NCBI GenBank assembly: GCA_963556255.1
Contig: OY744613.1
Coordinates: 41,826,633 to 41,890,632, forward strand
DNA length: 64,000 nt
Reading direction: 5' to 3'
From: Allolobophora icterica
Lineage: Eukaryota > Annelida > Clitellata > Crassiclitellata > Lumbricidae
The translations under genes were made by a program, and so were the position numbers. The first letter of the stretch is position 1. The number at the start of each line of letters is the position of its first letter. The notes under the pieces are model-generated. The model did no database searches and was not told the origin of the DNA. It saw nothing but the letters and a program-made list of their open reading frames with translations. Below, piece after piece: positions 45,917-58,100 of this stretch.

Positions 45917-46965
45917 ATGCAAGGAAGAACCCATAACAAAGAAAAATGGTATAAATGCGAATTTTGTAAAAAGACATTTACACACACATCCGATCACAAA
46001 CGCCATCAAAGAACCCACACTGGAGAAAAGCCACACATGTGCAATTTATGTGAGAAAGCATTTGCACGGAAAGATGCACTGAAATGCCATACAAAAATCC
46101 ATACTGGAGAAAAACCATACATATGTGAATTATGCAAGAAATCATTTGCACAGAAGAAACACGTTCAGAATCATAAAACAACCCACACTGGAGAAAAGAC
46201 ATTTATATGCAAAGTTTGTCATAAAGCATTTGCACGGAATTGTATTTTAAAGATCCACTTGCGGACACACACTGGAGAAAAACCATACCCTTGCAATCTT
46301 TGTCACAGAGCATTTGCACGGAAGGGTAACCTGCAATACCATTTAAATTCCCACACTGGAGAAAAATCATACAAGTGCAATTTATGTTCGAAAGCATTTA
46401 CAGATAACGGCGGTCTGAACTATCACAGAAAAACGCACACAGGAGAAAAGCAATACCTCTGCATCTCCTGCAATAAAATGTTTTTATGCGAACAGAATCT
46501 TCGTCTGCATTCAAAATACCACGCTGGCGAAAAACCACACAAGTGTAATTTTTGTCACAAGGCATTTATACTAAGGAGTCACCTCAACCTTCACATGCGA
46601 ATACACACTGGGGAAAACCATATAAATGTAATTTGTGTAACATAGCATTTGCACAATGGTGTAATCTCAGCAGCCACTCGCGAATTCATAGTAGAGTAAA
46701 GCCATTCAAGTGCGATTTATGTCACAAAGCATTTTCACAGAGGCATGTTCTGATACAGCATACAAGGATACATACACAAGAAAAGCCATACCAGTGCAAA
46801 TTATGTCACAAAGCATTTACACAGAGTAGTGGCCTTTATTCACACATGAGAACACACACTGGGGAAAAGCCATACAGATACATATGTGAATTATGTGACA
46901 AAGAATTTGCGCGGAAGTTTAAGCTGGACTACCATAGAAGAAATCACACTGGAAAACAAACATAG
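45917..46965 (+). pseudogene. C2H2 zinc-finger exon E (frameshift between fingers 8 and 9)
   Basis: Starts MQGRTHNKEKWYKCEFC at the ATG 45917. Fingers 1-8 are open. In the linker after finger 8, an A run at 46614-46617 has four As where the paralogues have five (TGGGGAAAACC against TGGAGAAAAACC). The first frame ends after a short unrelated tail at 46645. The finger frame continues with four intact fingers to the stop at 46965. A single-base error or mutation thus splits an otherwise complete 12-finger protein. All zinc ligands are present in the twelve fingers, which argues for a recent break or a base-calling error. Confidence 0.82.
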
Positions 46966-47069
46966 CTTTGCCAGTTCACATCTTAGTCAGCTTCGTTTAA
47001 GAACCCATACTGGAGAAATCTGCAAAATGCAATTGATGCCAGGAAGCATATGTGATCTCACACATCACA

Positions 47070-47114
47070 TCACTGAGCCACCACGCCCACACAATGGGCG
47101 TGGTGGCTCAGTGA
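47070..47114. repeat. Perfect 20-bp inverted repeat resembling a SINE 5' end
   Basis: TCACTGAGCCACCACGCCCA (47070-47089), a 5-base loop, then its exact reverse complement (47095-47114). TGGGCGTGGTGGCTCAGTGA reads like a tRNA-derived SINE 5' end with an A box (TGGCTCAGTG). In block E it occupies a place where other blocks have about 150-300 bp more 3' flank. Confidence 0.8.
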
Positions 47115-47775
47115 CAGTTAATTGTTATATGAATAATTTCCTTTTGAGACCCTTTGCCTGTGGACGTTGCAATGGAATGTTTGAAATTGAAAGACGTTTG
47201 TGGAACTTTGTAATCATCACTATAGATGATCTTCAGAAAATAATTTCTTGAACTATTTGAAAGACACATTTGAATTTTCTTTATTTGAAACACAAAATAA
47301 ACTAGTTGAACAGTTCGTAGTTTAAAAATTTTTCTTTATTTTTGTAACAGCTATGCCATTAGTTATATGGCTAGAGTTTTGTGTAGTAACCTTACTTCGT
47401 TTTCTTTGTTTAGCTTCTTCATGTATTTGAAGTTCATATGTGTTTTGGAGTAAGAGTTTTACAAATTCATACTTGAGAAAGTTTTTTTGTTTTTGTGTGT
47501 GTTTTTTCATAGTCTTGGCTGCTTTTCCATTCTTCCTAGGAGTAACATGCTTTGATAATGGTGGAGCGCGAGAGCCTGCCATTGCTTAATGTTTCGCTGA
47601 TTTTTCATTCGACTTCTGTGTTCTAGGGTCCTGTCTTGTGTAAGGCGCAAGTACCAACAAAAGTACTTCAGTGTAATTAGAAAGTACTTCTAAGTTAAAG
47701 TAATCTTATTTGACTATCAAGTAATGCTATGATTACACATGTTCTTTGAAGCCGAGATTTCCTTTTGAAATTCGT
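47115..47775 (+). repeat. 3' flank of zinc-finger block E
   Basis: Collinear with 20440-21000 and 33230-33760. No gene seen. Confidence 0.7.
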
Positions 47776-47779
47776 ATCC

Positions 47780-48950
47780 AGAGTAGAGCCCTTCGCCGAT
47801 GTCATAGGGTCGGCGGCGGCGCGCCGGTCATTTTTGGTCGGTGGCGGCGACCAACAAAAATCGGCGGCGGCGGCGGAATGCACAAAGTGTCGGCGTCGGC
47901 GCGGCGCGGCGCGGCGTACCCTAGTCAGAAGCATGAGTCACTATGAGAGTTGAACATCCCTTGGTCCTGAGACTAGTCAAGAGGGCCAAGTTCTCTAAAG
48001 CCACTCCATCACACTGAAGCTCAACTACATACAAAGGGACTGAGAGAGAAGACATCTTCAGACATTTATGGTAAAAATAGGAACATCCTTAATTACACTG
48101 CACATCTGCATAGGTAATGGCAAATTGTAATCAGATGAAGCAACATGAATTTGCTTATTGCATGAATACACTTGCATATGCACTGATACAGCATAGGCCT
48201 ACACACCAAGTCACGTGGCAGAAGCCGGATAACGTTTTCCTATGGTAATACAATGGCCGAGTGGCCTCACCCCTGTTACTTTTTCAATGAATTTACCATG
48301 TGGTCTGCTGCCAGTTTGAATTGGTGCGGTCTCCATATATAGACCATTGTTATATCAGACTAAACTGAAAAAGACCATTCTTGATACTATACGTATTAAG
48401 TCAAAACCTGTCTCAACTGATAGTGTTTACCTGAATAGATTCCAGCCAATAGTATTAATCAATTATACCTTCCGTTCTGCAGGAATGAGCTAAATGGCAT
48501 ATCTTGATACTAATTGTCCTCTGACCTTACAACATTAAGCCAAAAATTTATACCATTGTAATAAGACCACAGACATGAAAGACTACAATCAATTAGTTAT
48601 GGAAGCTATTCAACATGAAGGTAACGAATGGGGAATACTGTAGCACTGTAGAAGACATACAAAGACATGCATTGCATATTGCTTTTGTTGTCAAGGTTTT
48701 AAGGAAATGCCAACAGGAACCGAAGTATCAAAACAGTGGCTACTTGTATCAAGATATCGCTTTAAATGACTGTGTGTATCATGGCACAATGACAAGATCA
48801 TCAGAGTATAAGGAAAATGAATTTGGTCAGGAAGACGATGCATTCTTAGTACAAAGATAAAGACCACAAACATTGTAATCAGCTATGTTCTTCATTAACA
48901 AACGAGTTCCTACCAATAAAAGTGACTTGACAAATGACCGAGGACAATGG
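47780..48950. repeat. GC-rich element copy 2 and unassigned sequence
   Basis: CGG/CGCCG-rich stretch at 47790-47930, followed by sequence matching 10430-10560 in inverted orientation. The part from about 48040 to 48740 contains nothing I recognise. The end near 48760-48800 matches 10320-10350 inverted. Confidence 0.55.
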
Positions 48951-48954
48951 AGAT

Positions 48955-49500
48955 AATTTATTCGTACCCATCGCCGCCAAATGGCTGGCGTCAGGAACTG
49001 ATTATGATGATGATGATGAAACTGTGGGGATAAGATGCATCCTTGTGGTACTCCAGTTTTCGTGTGAAATTGTTCTGTGATCTTTTTATCCACTTTTATG
49101 GCACTTGATGATTTTCGATATATCTCTTGTACAAGTTTGATCAGTTGCTCTGGTTTGATCAGTTGCTCTGGTATTCCTGCGTTTTGCATCGCTCTCCACA
49201 TTCCATCATGCCATATAGTGTCGAATGCTTGTTTGAAGTCTATGAAGTTGATGAAGACTTTCTGGTTGTGTTCTATGTTTTTTTTTCAAGTATCTGTCTC
49301 ATTGTGAATAGTTGATCAATTGTGCTTCTTCCTGGTCTGAACCCGGCTTGTTCTTCTCCAAGTGCTCTTTCAACATACTGTTTCATTCTGTTTTGTATCA
49401 TTTTGGTGAAGACTTTCCTGGAATGCTCTGTAAGCTTATGCCCCTGTAGTTTTTGCAGTCTTGTGGATCTCCAATGTCAGTTTACTCAGCATGTAATTAT
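48955..49500 (-). pseudogene. LINE reverse transcriptase fragment (retroposon ORF2)
   Basis: The minus-strand translation contains EEQAGFRPGRSTIDQLFTMR, then after a frameshift FIDFKQAFDTIWHDGMWRAM (motif A region), then KTGVPQGCILSP (motif B). It ends where another repeat with a GAT-rich tail joins. IKPEQLIK shows a 15-bp in-frame tandem duplication. The catalytic YADD is not reached. A non-LTR family different from the L2-like fragments. Confidence 0.85.
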
Positions 49501-49506
49501 GATTTA

Positions 49507-50180
49507 ACCCTTAAACGTTTATTTATATCGTAATTTACACCAGAAACAATTATCCGGAAAACGAAGAACAGTTCCATCCGTACTCCATACGTCTTTTCAA
49601 ACAGCCTAATAATGTCTGTCTGTCTGTTTGGCTGGCTGTCTGGCTGTCTGTCGCTGCCAGATATTACCCATTAGGCCTACATTGCAATGTAAATGGAATC
49701 ATCAAATTTCTCACAGGTAAAGTAGAGTATTAACAGCATCACATGATACAGATTCACTCATTCGTCAATTGAGTTGTGGTCCAAATAAATAATGAAAGTA
49801 TTAATCGATAAACTTCCATAATTATTATTATTTTAGTCCCTTGCATTAAAGCCGAACAATTGTTGACTTACCTTTGTGGTTTAATTGTAATTAACAGGAC
49901 TCTGCGTCATTGTCGTGTAGACCTATTTATAATTTCTGTTTGGCATCGTATATGGAATGTGCAAACTATATGCAGAGAGACATAGAATCAGACAGACAAA
50001 TAGACAGACAGGCACAGGGCGATAGAGAAAGACTCGGAGGGGCAGGTGGTGTGCCTGTCAGCACTTGCGTAAACATTATCAGGCTGTTTGAAACGACGTA
50101 TGGAGTTCGTATCGAACCGTTTTCCGTTTTCGGGATAATTGTTGCTGGGGTCTGATGATATATATTTATAGATGTTTAAT
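49507..50180. mobile_element. Foldback element with about 110-bp inverted arms
   Basis: The left arm (49507-49615) and right arm (50040-50180) are inverted copies of the sequence also present once at 10030-10150. The middle holds a CTGT run and the segment duplicated at 34170-34390. No coding capacity recognised. Confidence 0.6.
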
Positions 50181-50272
50181 GGGGAAATTATATGTGCTGG
50201 AAGCTGGATGATCGATGAACAAATTACATAATAAAATCGAAACTAGAAGTTTGATGAGTGAAAAAACAAATT

Positions 50273-50524
50273 CAGTGTTTTTTTTCTGCCGGAACGCTTC
50301 GGAACGGCGTTCCGACACCTTTCTTCAGCTATTAAAAATAATTTAGTTATTTTAATAAAATATATATTTATTCATTTTAATTTAATGTGACGCCAAAATT
50401 TTCTTTGGTAAGGTATCACGGAGGCCCATCCCCAAAACCTCTGTTTCTTCTTGGGCTTCGCCATCGATTCAGCCCTTTCATAATTGTTCAGCTCCGGAAC
50501 CTTTTTCCTAGAAAAAAAGAACTG
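50273..50524. mobile_element. hAT-type MITE, family 2, copy 3
   Basis: Collinear with 34401-34648. Ends CAGTGTTTTTTTTCTG and CTAGAAAAAAAGAACTG. Probably the same ancestral insertion, carried by the duplication. Confidence 0.75.
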
Positions 50525-51433
50525 GTTATGAGACAAAACTTTTCATGATTGACTGAAGCATGTTTAATTTCAAGCTAATGTAAGCCTGTGCACACTTATA
50601 CTTCTTCTCTAGTGGCCAGACTCGAACCCTATATTTGAAAAAAAAACTGAAAATGTATTACAGTTCTTGTAGTTAATCGTGATTGTAATTGCAAATTTAT
50701 ATGGGATCAGTTACGAGAGACTCATCAGAGGCGCTAACGACCTAACACCCGCGATTGTTAGAGTTACGAATAAAGCGCGGTACAAATAGACCGTTGCATG
50801 CACTTGGGAAACGTCGCCCATTTATTCGCTAGGTGGAACTCGTGTGAAAGTTTGCATTAATTATAATATTTATGACCCCAGGTCAGCTTTGTGAAAATTA
50901 CACAGCGATAGAAGAGGAAGAGCTGTCCCTTAAGCTAAATTGAAGGTGCATCATTCGTGAATGTGAAATGTAAGTGATTCACTTTGCTTAGCGTCGGCAT
51001 ATGAGGGCAGGTGACTATATATAACTCTCCCATGTCGTATGATCTTCATATTCTCTAGAGCTGCGGCTCGAGCCCCTCAGTTTATCCTTTTCACAGTTTC
51101 GCAAGCGCCTGACGGCTCTATATTATTTGACAGTAGACCTAAATTTACTTGTGGGGATCGGGAGCGCCACTAGTAATTTTTTTTCTTGAAGTGGCGCTTT
51201 ATAAATGTATGATTACAATTACACTGACAGTAGGCCTACATGGTCACTGCACTCATTTTAGCTGAGTTGGCAAAAGGGTTCAAATAGAAGCGAAATCTCG
51301 AAGCATATTTCTGTCCTGTGAGGGTACTTTAACCTTTAACCTCTCTATTGACAATCCATCACTCTAAATCCTATAGGGATAACCATGGCGCAGAACCAGA
51401 GGTGACAGCGTTTCTTTTATATGTGCTTTGTAG
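50525..51433 (+). repeat. Lectin block 3, 5' flank
   Basis: Collinear with 34650-34684 plus 36694-37447. It lacks the 2-kb pogo-like insertion and so supplies its empty site at about 50559. Confidence 0.75.
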
Positions 51434-51639
51434 AGAAGCACGATGCCATTCGAATGAAACCCTTCAATCCGACGAACAACAACCACTACTGGATTGTCGT
51501 TGGCGAACGAAACCAGAACAAATACGACAACGGGGTCGTCCTTGATATTCGCGGCGAGAGTAAGAAGAAGAGAGCTTCACTCTGTGCCTACAAGTTCAGC
51601 GGCGCAGAGAACCAGAGATGGACGTTTGAGTATGTCTAG
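51434..51639 (+). CDS. Ricin-B-type lectin terminal exon, copy 3
   Basis: Same exon as at 22939. It follows an acceptor CTTTGTAG, starts with two bases of a split codon, and ends FEYV then TAG. The residues I..NKYDNGVVLDIRG and ENQRWTF retain the beta-trefoil Q-x-W signature. Differences from copy 1 include GERNQNKY for GDRIQNKY and KKKRAS for KKKGAS. Upstream exons were not found in the 5' flank. The exon faces nanos convergently about 780 bp away. Confidence 0.75.
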
Positions 51640-52420
51640 CAGCGGAGTTATTATTGCGGATCCATAGCTGACGCGACCCACTTGGGTTTTCTCGCAGACA
51701 ATTTCTTTGGACTAAGGAAGCTGGATTATTGTCTTTCAGTCGCTTGTGTCGTTTAGTTCTGAACTTAATAGTTATATCTTTCAAATTCATTATAACGCCT
51801 TAGGCTGCCTCTCTGTCCTACGGACTGATATTCTGGATATTGAACTAATTACGGCTTGGTTTTGGTGTGCGTTTATACCTTGTTCCTTAGACACCGGCAC
51901 AAAAGAAGTTACTAATTACAATTTGGCTACAAGGCAAACAACACACTTGTTTATCTTGATAGGCCTACTGTTGAAACGCCTAAGAAACATAGATAAGAAG
52001 TCCTTCAAACTCCTCAGAACAGGACACATTTTCAATCTTGCTAAAGTCGTCTTAAACAGCTTCGATTCCGTACCATTATTTGAAAATATTACTCGCCGTT
52101 TTGATGTTTTGCTTTATAGATGCATTTGAGGAGTTTGCAGACGATAAAGATTAGTTTAAATATTAAATCTGCATTTACCTCACATTGGTTACCGGTATAC
52201 CTTATTACTTATCCATAGCTGATTAAGCCTATAGATATTGTCATTGTTTTCGATATGTTTATGAAAGTAGCAGTTTAATTAAATATTTTACTATTCAAGT
52301 AAATTAAACTAAAACTACAGCTGTTTAGAGGTTGGTTACAAAATACGGCAGAACCATACCTAGTGTTTCCTTAAAGTATTGGTCACTTTGTGCTATAGGT
52401 TGCGTTTGTCCTAATGCAGT
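51640..52420 (+). repeat. Lectin block 3, 3' flank and nanos 3' region
   Basis: Collinear with 23145-24195 and 37783-38600. On the minus strand this is downstream of nanos and may contain its 3' UTR. Confidence 0.65.
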
Positions 52421-53020
52421 TTACTGGCGCTTCATTCGTTCATTTAATAAACCGGCACTTTTGCGGTTCGTCTTCAGTTGCTTGACCACAGAAGTGGCCC
52501 CAGGGTTTTGCAGCGGACAGTAGTTGATAGTGTGAGCCAGAGAACCAGTGGCACCACACAAAGGGCAGCGGTAGGCGTACAGAACGGGGCAAGTGACGCG
52601 TCCGGAGGAGTCCTTTAAACGATGGGATTTGTACACCGTTGCCACCTCGCCATTCGTACGACAAAAATTGCATGCCATAACGTTAGCTGCGCGGCATTGG
52701 CTCACTGCCACGCCCACTGCCACGCCCCGGTTGCTCGACACGCCCCCTTGCCCACGATCGACAGCTGGTGCCGATGTAATAGGCGAAGACGCCTGCTTGT
52801 CATAAGTCATAGGCCACGCCCTAGCTACGTCAAAACACGCCCTGATGAAAGGAGGCGGAAAAGAAAGGGCCTCATTGTAATGTCCGTAGATTGGCTTCGA
52901 GGGACATCTTGACCTTGTGGTCAAGTCCAGCGGGGTTGAGAAAGACGTCACGGGGCCGCAGTCTCTCCCGTTGTTCTCGAAGTCGGCCCAGGTCGCGTCC
53001 AAATCGTATTCGTCGGTCAT
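52421..53020 (-). CDS. nanos: Nanos-family RNA-binding zinc-finger protein
   Basis: Nanos proteins repress translation of target mRNAs with Pumilio and the CCR4-NOT deadenylase, chiefly in germ-line precursors. From the ATG at 53020 ([14 protein letters not shown]) the single open exon encodes 199 residues. The diagnostic double CCHC finger is complete: C117, C120, H133, C144, then C152, C155, H163, C168, matching C-x2-C-x12-H-x10-C-x7-C-x2-C-x7-H-x4-C exactly. [16 protein letters not shown] is close to the family consensus. The N-terminal ATWADF is a possible NOT1-interacting motif, but this is a guess. The frame is open a little further upstream without an ATG; CTTCCAG just before the start could be a 5' UTR splice acceptor. 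The last nine residues (LLNERMKRQ) and the stop lie in sequence shared with the lectin blocks. The single-exon structure is usual for nanos. Confidence 0.93.
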   Translation of the reverse strand: MTDEYDLDATWADFENNGRDCGPVTSFSTPLDLTTRSRCPSKPIYGHYNEALSFPPPFIRACFDVARAWPMTYDKQASSPITSAPAVDRGQGGVSSNRGVAVGVAVSQCRAANVMACNFCRTNGEVATVYKSHRLKDSSGRVTCPVLYAYRCPLCGATGSLAHTINYCPLQNPGATSVVKQLKTNRKSAGLLNERMKRQ

Positions 53021-53590
53021 TGTGACCTGGAAGTAACACAAAGGCTGGGCTACCTCAAACCTTCATTGCCAAACATTAATTTTAGCAAATAATTACACTA
53101 TACAAGTACGGCAAAAACAGTAGTAAGGGTATTAAAGAAGCAGCAGAATCAACACCTTGTATGGGGCCAGTCTGTTTTGCTAAAGCATCCACACGTGTCG
53201 CTGCTTAAGCAGAATCTGTGTGCATATCAAGAAGATATGCAATGGTTTAAATTACTGTATAGGCTACAGTTCATAAATACATAGCGTCTATAATTACATA
53301 TATGCTTACCTTGCGCGTTTTGATAGCATCAGCTCATAGACAAGGATATATCGCCAATATTGCGGAAAGGACCACACATCATACACATAGGCTACTGTGA
53401 ATTCATCCAACTATTTCTAATTCTCTCTGTCTGGACCACAGACCGAATGCCTCCTTACAAATGCGACAGAGGGAGGGAGGGAGATGTTTCCCAGCATATG
53501 CTCCGCGAAGACGGCGTGGGAACGAGAGATTTCTTGGTCAATGTAATAATAGTTACTACACCCTCCCGCCGAATTAACGCGTGAATGGTA
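53021..53590. other. Upstream region of nanos; nothing specific recognised
   Basis: This should hold the nanos promoter and 5' UTR (minus strand). No coding, repeat or RNA feature stands out. Confidence 0.4.
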
Positions 53591-53591
53591 G

Positions 53592-53840
53592 TTTTAGGCC
53601 TAGTGCTTAGAGTGCTTAACTATATAGGCCTAAATCGAGAGGTCGGAGGTTCAAATCCCAGCCAGAGTTACAATTTCGTTCGGGATTTGTTCCCCGCGTG
53701 CGCCCCCTTGCAAACTCAGATATAATGAGTACACTGTTGGTGGGACGATGAGACGGCGAGAGATAGGACTGGCCACCCGTTCTCATACGCCGAGGCTAAA
53801 AAAATAAACTCGCCAACACTTAATATCCATGGATGCCTCG
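53592..53840 (+). mobile_element. tRNA-derived SINE
   Basis: GCCTAGTGCTTAGAGTGCTTA gives an A-box-like segment and GGTTCAAATCCC (about 53649) a near-perfect B box at normal spacing. A longer tRNA-unrelated body (CCACCCGTTCTCATACG) follows to about 53840. No closing acceptor stem, so SINE rather than tRNA gene. Confidence 0.75.
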
Positions 53841-53926
53841 GCTAGTTTAAGGGACCGCTCTTCTTCGCGTTACAGTACTTTATATCGGCCAACGTACCCT
53901 ACGATCCGGTGTATGTAAATGAGTGT

Positions 53927-53939
53927 GTGCATGTGTGTT

Positions 53940-54025
<86 letters not shown>
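53927..54025. repeat. (GT)n microsatellite
   Basis: Nearly pure GT dinucleotide run of about 100 bp with two TTTG interruptions at the left. Confidence 0.97.
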
Positions 54026-54028
<3 letters not shown>

Positions 54029-54232
54029 CGATTTTGGGCTAGTGCTTAATTGACAGCTCAGCGCCATCGATGGTCTGGCATGTGTGCACGCCTGAACGTT
54101 AATTGGAAGGATGGCACTCTGAAATAGTTGTGTTGTATTGAAGATGATTAGTGTTTACCTCCTCCGTTATCCATGCTTGGGAATGGCTGCAGGCGGGGCG
54201 CAGTTGGTTATATATTGCTGTTTAACGACTCT

Positions 54233-54726
54233 GTGTCATAACAAATGCGACTAACGTCGCCCTCCTCTTTTCAGATTGTTGGGACTGGTACTAAATGTAC
54301 GTTTTCCCAATGCAAAGATGATATATAGTTTCCAAACGTATTTTGCTATACTCTGTATACGCTTAGACCACCAACAGAACACTTATATTGACATTAGACA
54401 ATATAATTATGTTGCTCAGTTGGTCTCATGCAATCCTTCCATCGTCATGCGTTTGGAGAAGAAGCTATGCGAAGTTTGCCTTTCCCACGGATCCAATCAA
54501 CTCCCCACCCCACTCCTCTCAACCGACCTCCGATAGCCGCGATCAGTTAGGCGCACTCTTTTACTATTGGGGAGGGTCGCCTTCGCAAATGTCTATAATT
54601 GTGGCTTATTATATTTGAAAAACCAATCGAAGACGATTGAAGAACTCCGCTTCTGCCATTATTCTGGCAGTGCCAGTCCCAAGCCTGGGTAAAGGAGGGC
54701 GACGCTAGTCATTTTTGTTATGACAC
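54233..54726. mobile_element. MITE with long (about 58-bp) terminal inverted repeats
   Basis: The left arm runs from GTGTCATAACAAATG through GTCGCCCTCCT to TTGGGACTGG. The right arm is its diverged reverse complement ending GTTATGACAC. No clear target duplication was found, so the superfamily is unassigned. The interior has no recognisable coding sequence. Confidence 0.75.
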
Positions 54727-55175
54727 GCGTCAAGTAGAAAGTAACCGGACAGTAAGACCCGAGCACTGTTCGATAGCGCTCGTGTACGTAACCTCTGGTG
54801 TCCTATATGCTTGGCTCTTATAACTTATGTACATAGGACCTATAAGGTTACACATTTGCTATATCGTCTGTATTGTAAATTAGTAACTTCTATTGCGCCG
54901 ATGCGTAATGCACAAAACTCCAAGCGATGGCGCAATGGCGCATCAGAGCCAACCCGTCGTAACGATTACGATATTGCATTCAAAGTCAGTTTTACCTAAC
55001 GGGACAGGGATCCGGACCCATGCACTGTAACACATGAAGTCCTCATCGTAACATGCTTCCTCAGAACAATATCTAGTTCTGCTCAGTAACAGGGTCGATG
55101 GTTTTCAAGCAGGCTTCGTAATTGTAACTCGCACATTAATCGCAGGACACCAGCCTATTCAAGAAGATATATGGA
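54727..55175. other. No feature recognised
   Basis: Unique-looking sequence between a MITE and the GGAT satellite; no gene or repeat seen. Confidence 0.4.
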
Positions 55176-58100
55176 TTAGTAGATGGATGGATGGATGGAT
55201 GGATGGATGGATGGATGGATGGATGGATGGGTGGGTGGATGGGTGGGTGGGTGGGTGGATGAACGTACGCATGGATGGACGGACGGATGGATGAATAGAT
55301 GGAGGGATGGATGGATGATCATGGTGGTTGAGTGGATGGATGGTTGAGTGGACGACTGGATGAGTGGACGAATGGGTGGACGGATGAATGGACGGATGAG
55401 TGGACAGAGGGATGGACGGAAGGATGATGGATGAGTGGAGGGATGGTTGAGTAGATGAATGGTTGAGTGGTTGATTGGATGAGTGGAAGAATGGACAGAT
55501 GGAAACATCGATGGATAAGTTGATATATGGATGGTTGAGCGGATGGAGGGATAAGTGGATGGATGGAGGATTGGATGTATGGTTGAGTGGATGATTGGAT
55601 GAGTGGAAGAATGAACAAATGGATGGATGGATGAGTTGATGGATGGATGGCTGAATGGATGGAGGGATAAGTGGATGGATGGAGGATTGGATGTATGGTT
55701 GAGTGGATGATTGGATGAGTGGAAGAATGAACAAATGGATGGATGGATGAGTTGATGGATGGATGGCTGAATGGATGGAGGGAAGAGTGGACGGATGAAT
55801 GGAGGAGTAAATGAATTGTTGAGTGGATTACTGCATTAGTGGACGAAAGGATGGACGAATATGTGGATGGTTGAATGGATGGATGGATGAGTAGACGGAT
55901 GGCTGGAGTGGACGGATGGATTTTGAACGTACGCATGAGTGGACGGATGAATGGATGCATGAGTGGATGGAAAGATTGACGGAAGGATGATGGATAAGTA
56001 GAGAGATGGTTGTGTGAATGGATGATTTACTGGATGGAAGGTTGAGTGGATGACTTGATGAGTGGACGAATGGACGGATTGATGGATGGATGATTTGATA
56101 GATGGATGATTGAATGGATGGATTGATGAGCGGACGGAGGGATGGAGGAGTGGATAGATGGTTGAGTGGATGGATGGTTGATTGAATGGATGGTGGAAGA
56201 GTCGATAAGTGGATTACTGGACGAATGGATCGATGAATGAGTGGACGGGCGGATGGTTGTATGGATGAGTGGACGGATGGATGGATACAAGATTCGAGGG
56301 ATGGATGGATGAATGGAAGGATGGATGAGTGGACGCATGCACGGATTGATGGATGAGTGGACGGAGGGATGGATGGATTTTGAATGAGTGAAGGCATGGT
56401 TGAGTGGTGAATGGTTGTGTGGATTGCAGGATCAGTGAACTATTGGACGGAAGGATGGATGAATGAGTGGATGGATGGATGGTTAACTGGATTAATGGAT
56501 GGATGGCCGGATGGATGGATAGTATGGATGGATGGTTTAATGAACGCAAGGGTGGACGGACGGATAGATGGATGAGTGGCCGAACGGTGATGGATTGATG
56601 ATGGATGAGTGAAGGGAATCAAAAGATGGTTGAGTGGATGGGTGGCTGAGTGGATTGATGGTTTAGTTCATAGCTGCATGAGTGAACGAATGGTCGTATG
56701 CAAGAGTGGATGGATGGATGGATGGATGGATAGTTGAATGGATGGATGGATGAGTAGACAGATGGATAGATGGATGGTCGAATGGATGGATGTCTGAGTT
56801 GATGGCTGGATGAGTAGACGAATAGAAGAATGGATGGATGAGTGGATGTGAGGATGGATATATAGATGCATCTCAGATAAGTGGAGAGATGGTTGATTAG
56901 ATGAATGGTTGAGTGAATGGATGGATGATTGAACGAATGGACGGATGGATGGATGATTGGAAGGATGGTTGAGTGGATGGATGGATGAGAGGACGGACGG
57001 ATGGACGAACAAGTGGATGCATGAATGGTTGAACGTATGTACTGGTGGAGGGATGAAGAAGTGGTGGATAACTGGACGGACGGATGGATGGATGATGGAT
57101 GACTGTAGGGATTGTTCAGTGGATGGATTGTTGAGTGGAGGGATCGTTGAGTGGATGGATGCTTGAGTCGATTGATGGATTATTAGACGAATGGATGGAC
57201 GAATGAGTGGAAGGATGGATGATTGAGTGGATGGATGGATGAGTGGACGGATGGATAGATGGATGGATGAGTGGAGGCATGGTTGAGTGGATGGATGGCT
57301 GAGTGGATGGCTGGATGAGTAGTCGAATGGAAGGATTGATGGATGCATGAGTGGATGGTAAGATGGTTAGATAGATGGATGACAGATGAGTGGAGAGGTG
57401 GTTGATTGTATTGATGGTTGAGTGGATGGATGGACGAGTTAACGAATGGACGAATTGATGGATGGATAGTGATTCAGTGGATAGAAAAATGAGTGGACGG
57501 ATGGATTGATGAGTGGATGGATGGATGGTTGAACGTACGTATGAATCGAAGGAAATATGTATGGATAGATGGATGAGTGGAAAAAAGATAGATGGATAGA
57601 TGGATGGATTGTGGATGAGTGGAGTGATTGTTGAGTGTATGGAAGGTTGAGTGTAAGTTTGGTTCAGCGGATGAATGCTTAAGTGGATACTGGACGAATG
57701 GACGGATGGATAGATGAGTGGATGGATGTGTGGATGGATCAATGTGTGGATGGATGTATGGTTGAGTGAATTGATGAATGACTGCAACGATTGATGAATA
57801 AGCTGACAGATGGATGGTTGAACGTACTCATAGATGGACGGAAGGATGGATCAATGGATGAGTGGATAGAGGACTGAATGGATGAATGAATAGAGGACTG
57901 AATGGGATGGATGACTGGAAGGATGGTTGAGTGGATGGCTGGATGAGTCGATAAATAGACGGATAGATGGATGGATGGATGTGCTGGTGGATGGATGGAC
58001 TGATGAGTGGATGGATGGATGGATGGTTGAGTGGATTGGTGAATGACTGCAAGGTTTGATGGATGAGCTGATGGATGGATGGTTGAACATACTCATGGAT

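Noticed and set aside
51388..51434. Possible tiny exon MAQNQR with a GTGACA donor before the third lectin exon
   Set aside because: The implied intron would be only about 32 bp, and the ATG is not preserved in copy 1.
53640..53665. Possible tRNA gene at the B-box-like GGTTCAAATCC
   Set aside because: No acceptor stem or anticodon arm closes around it; the length and body fit a tRNA-derived SINE.
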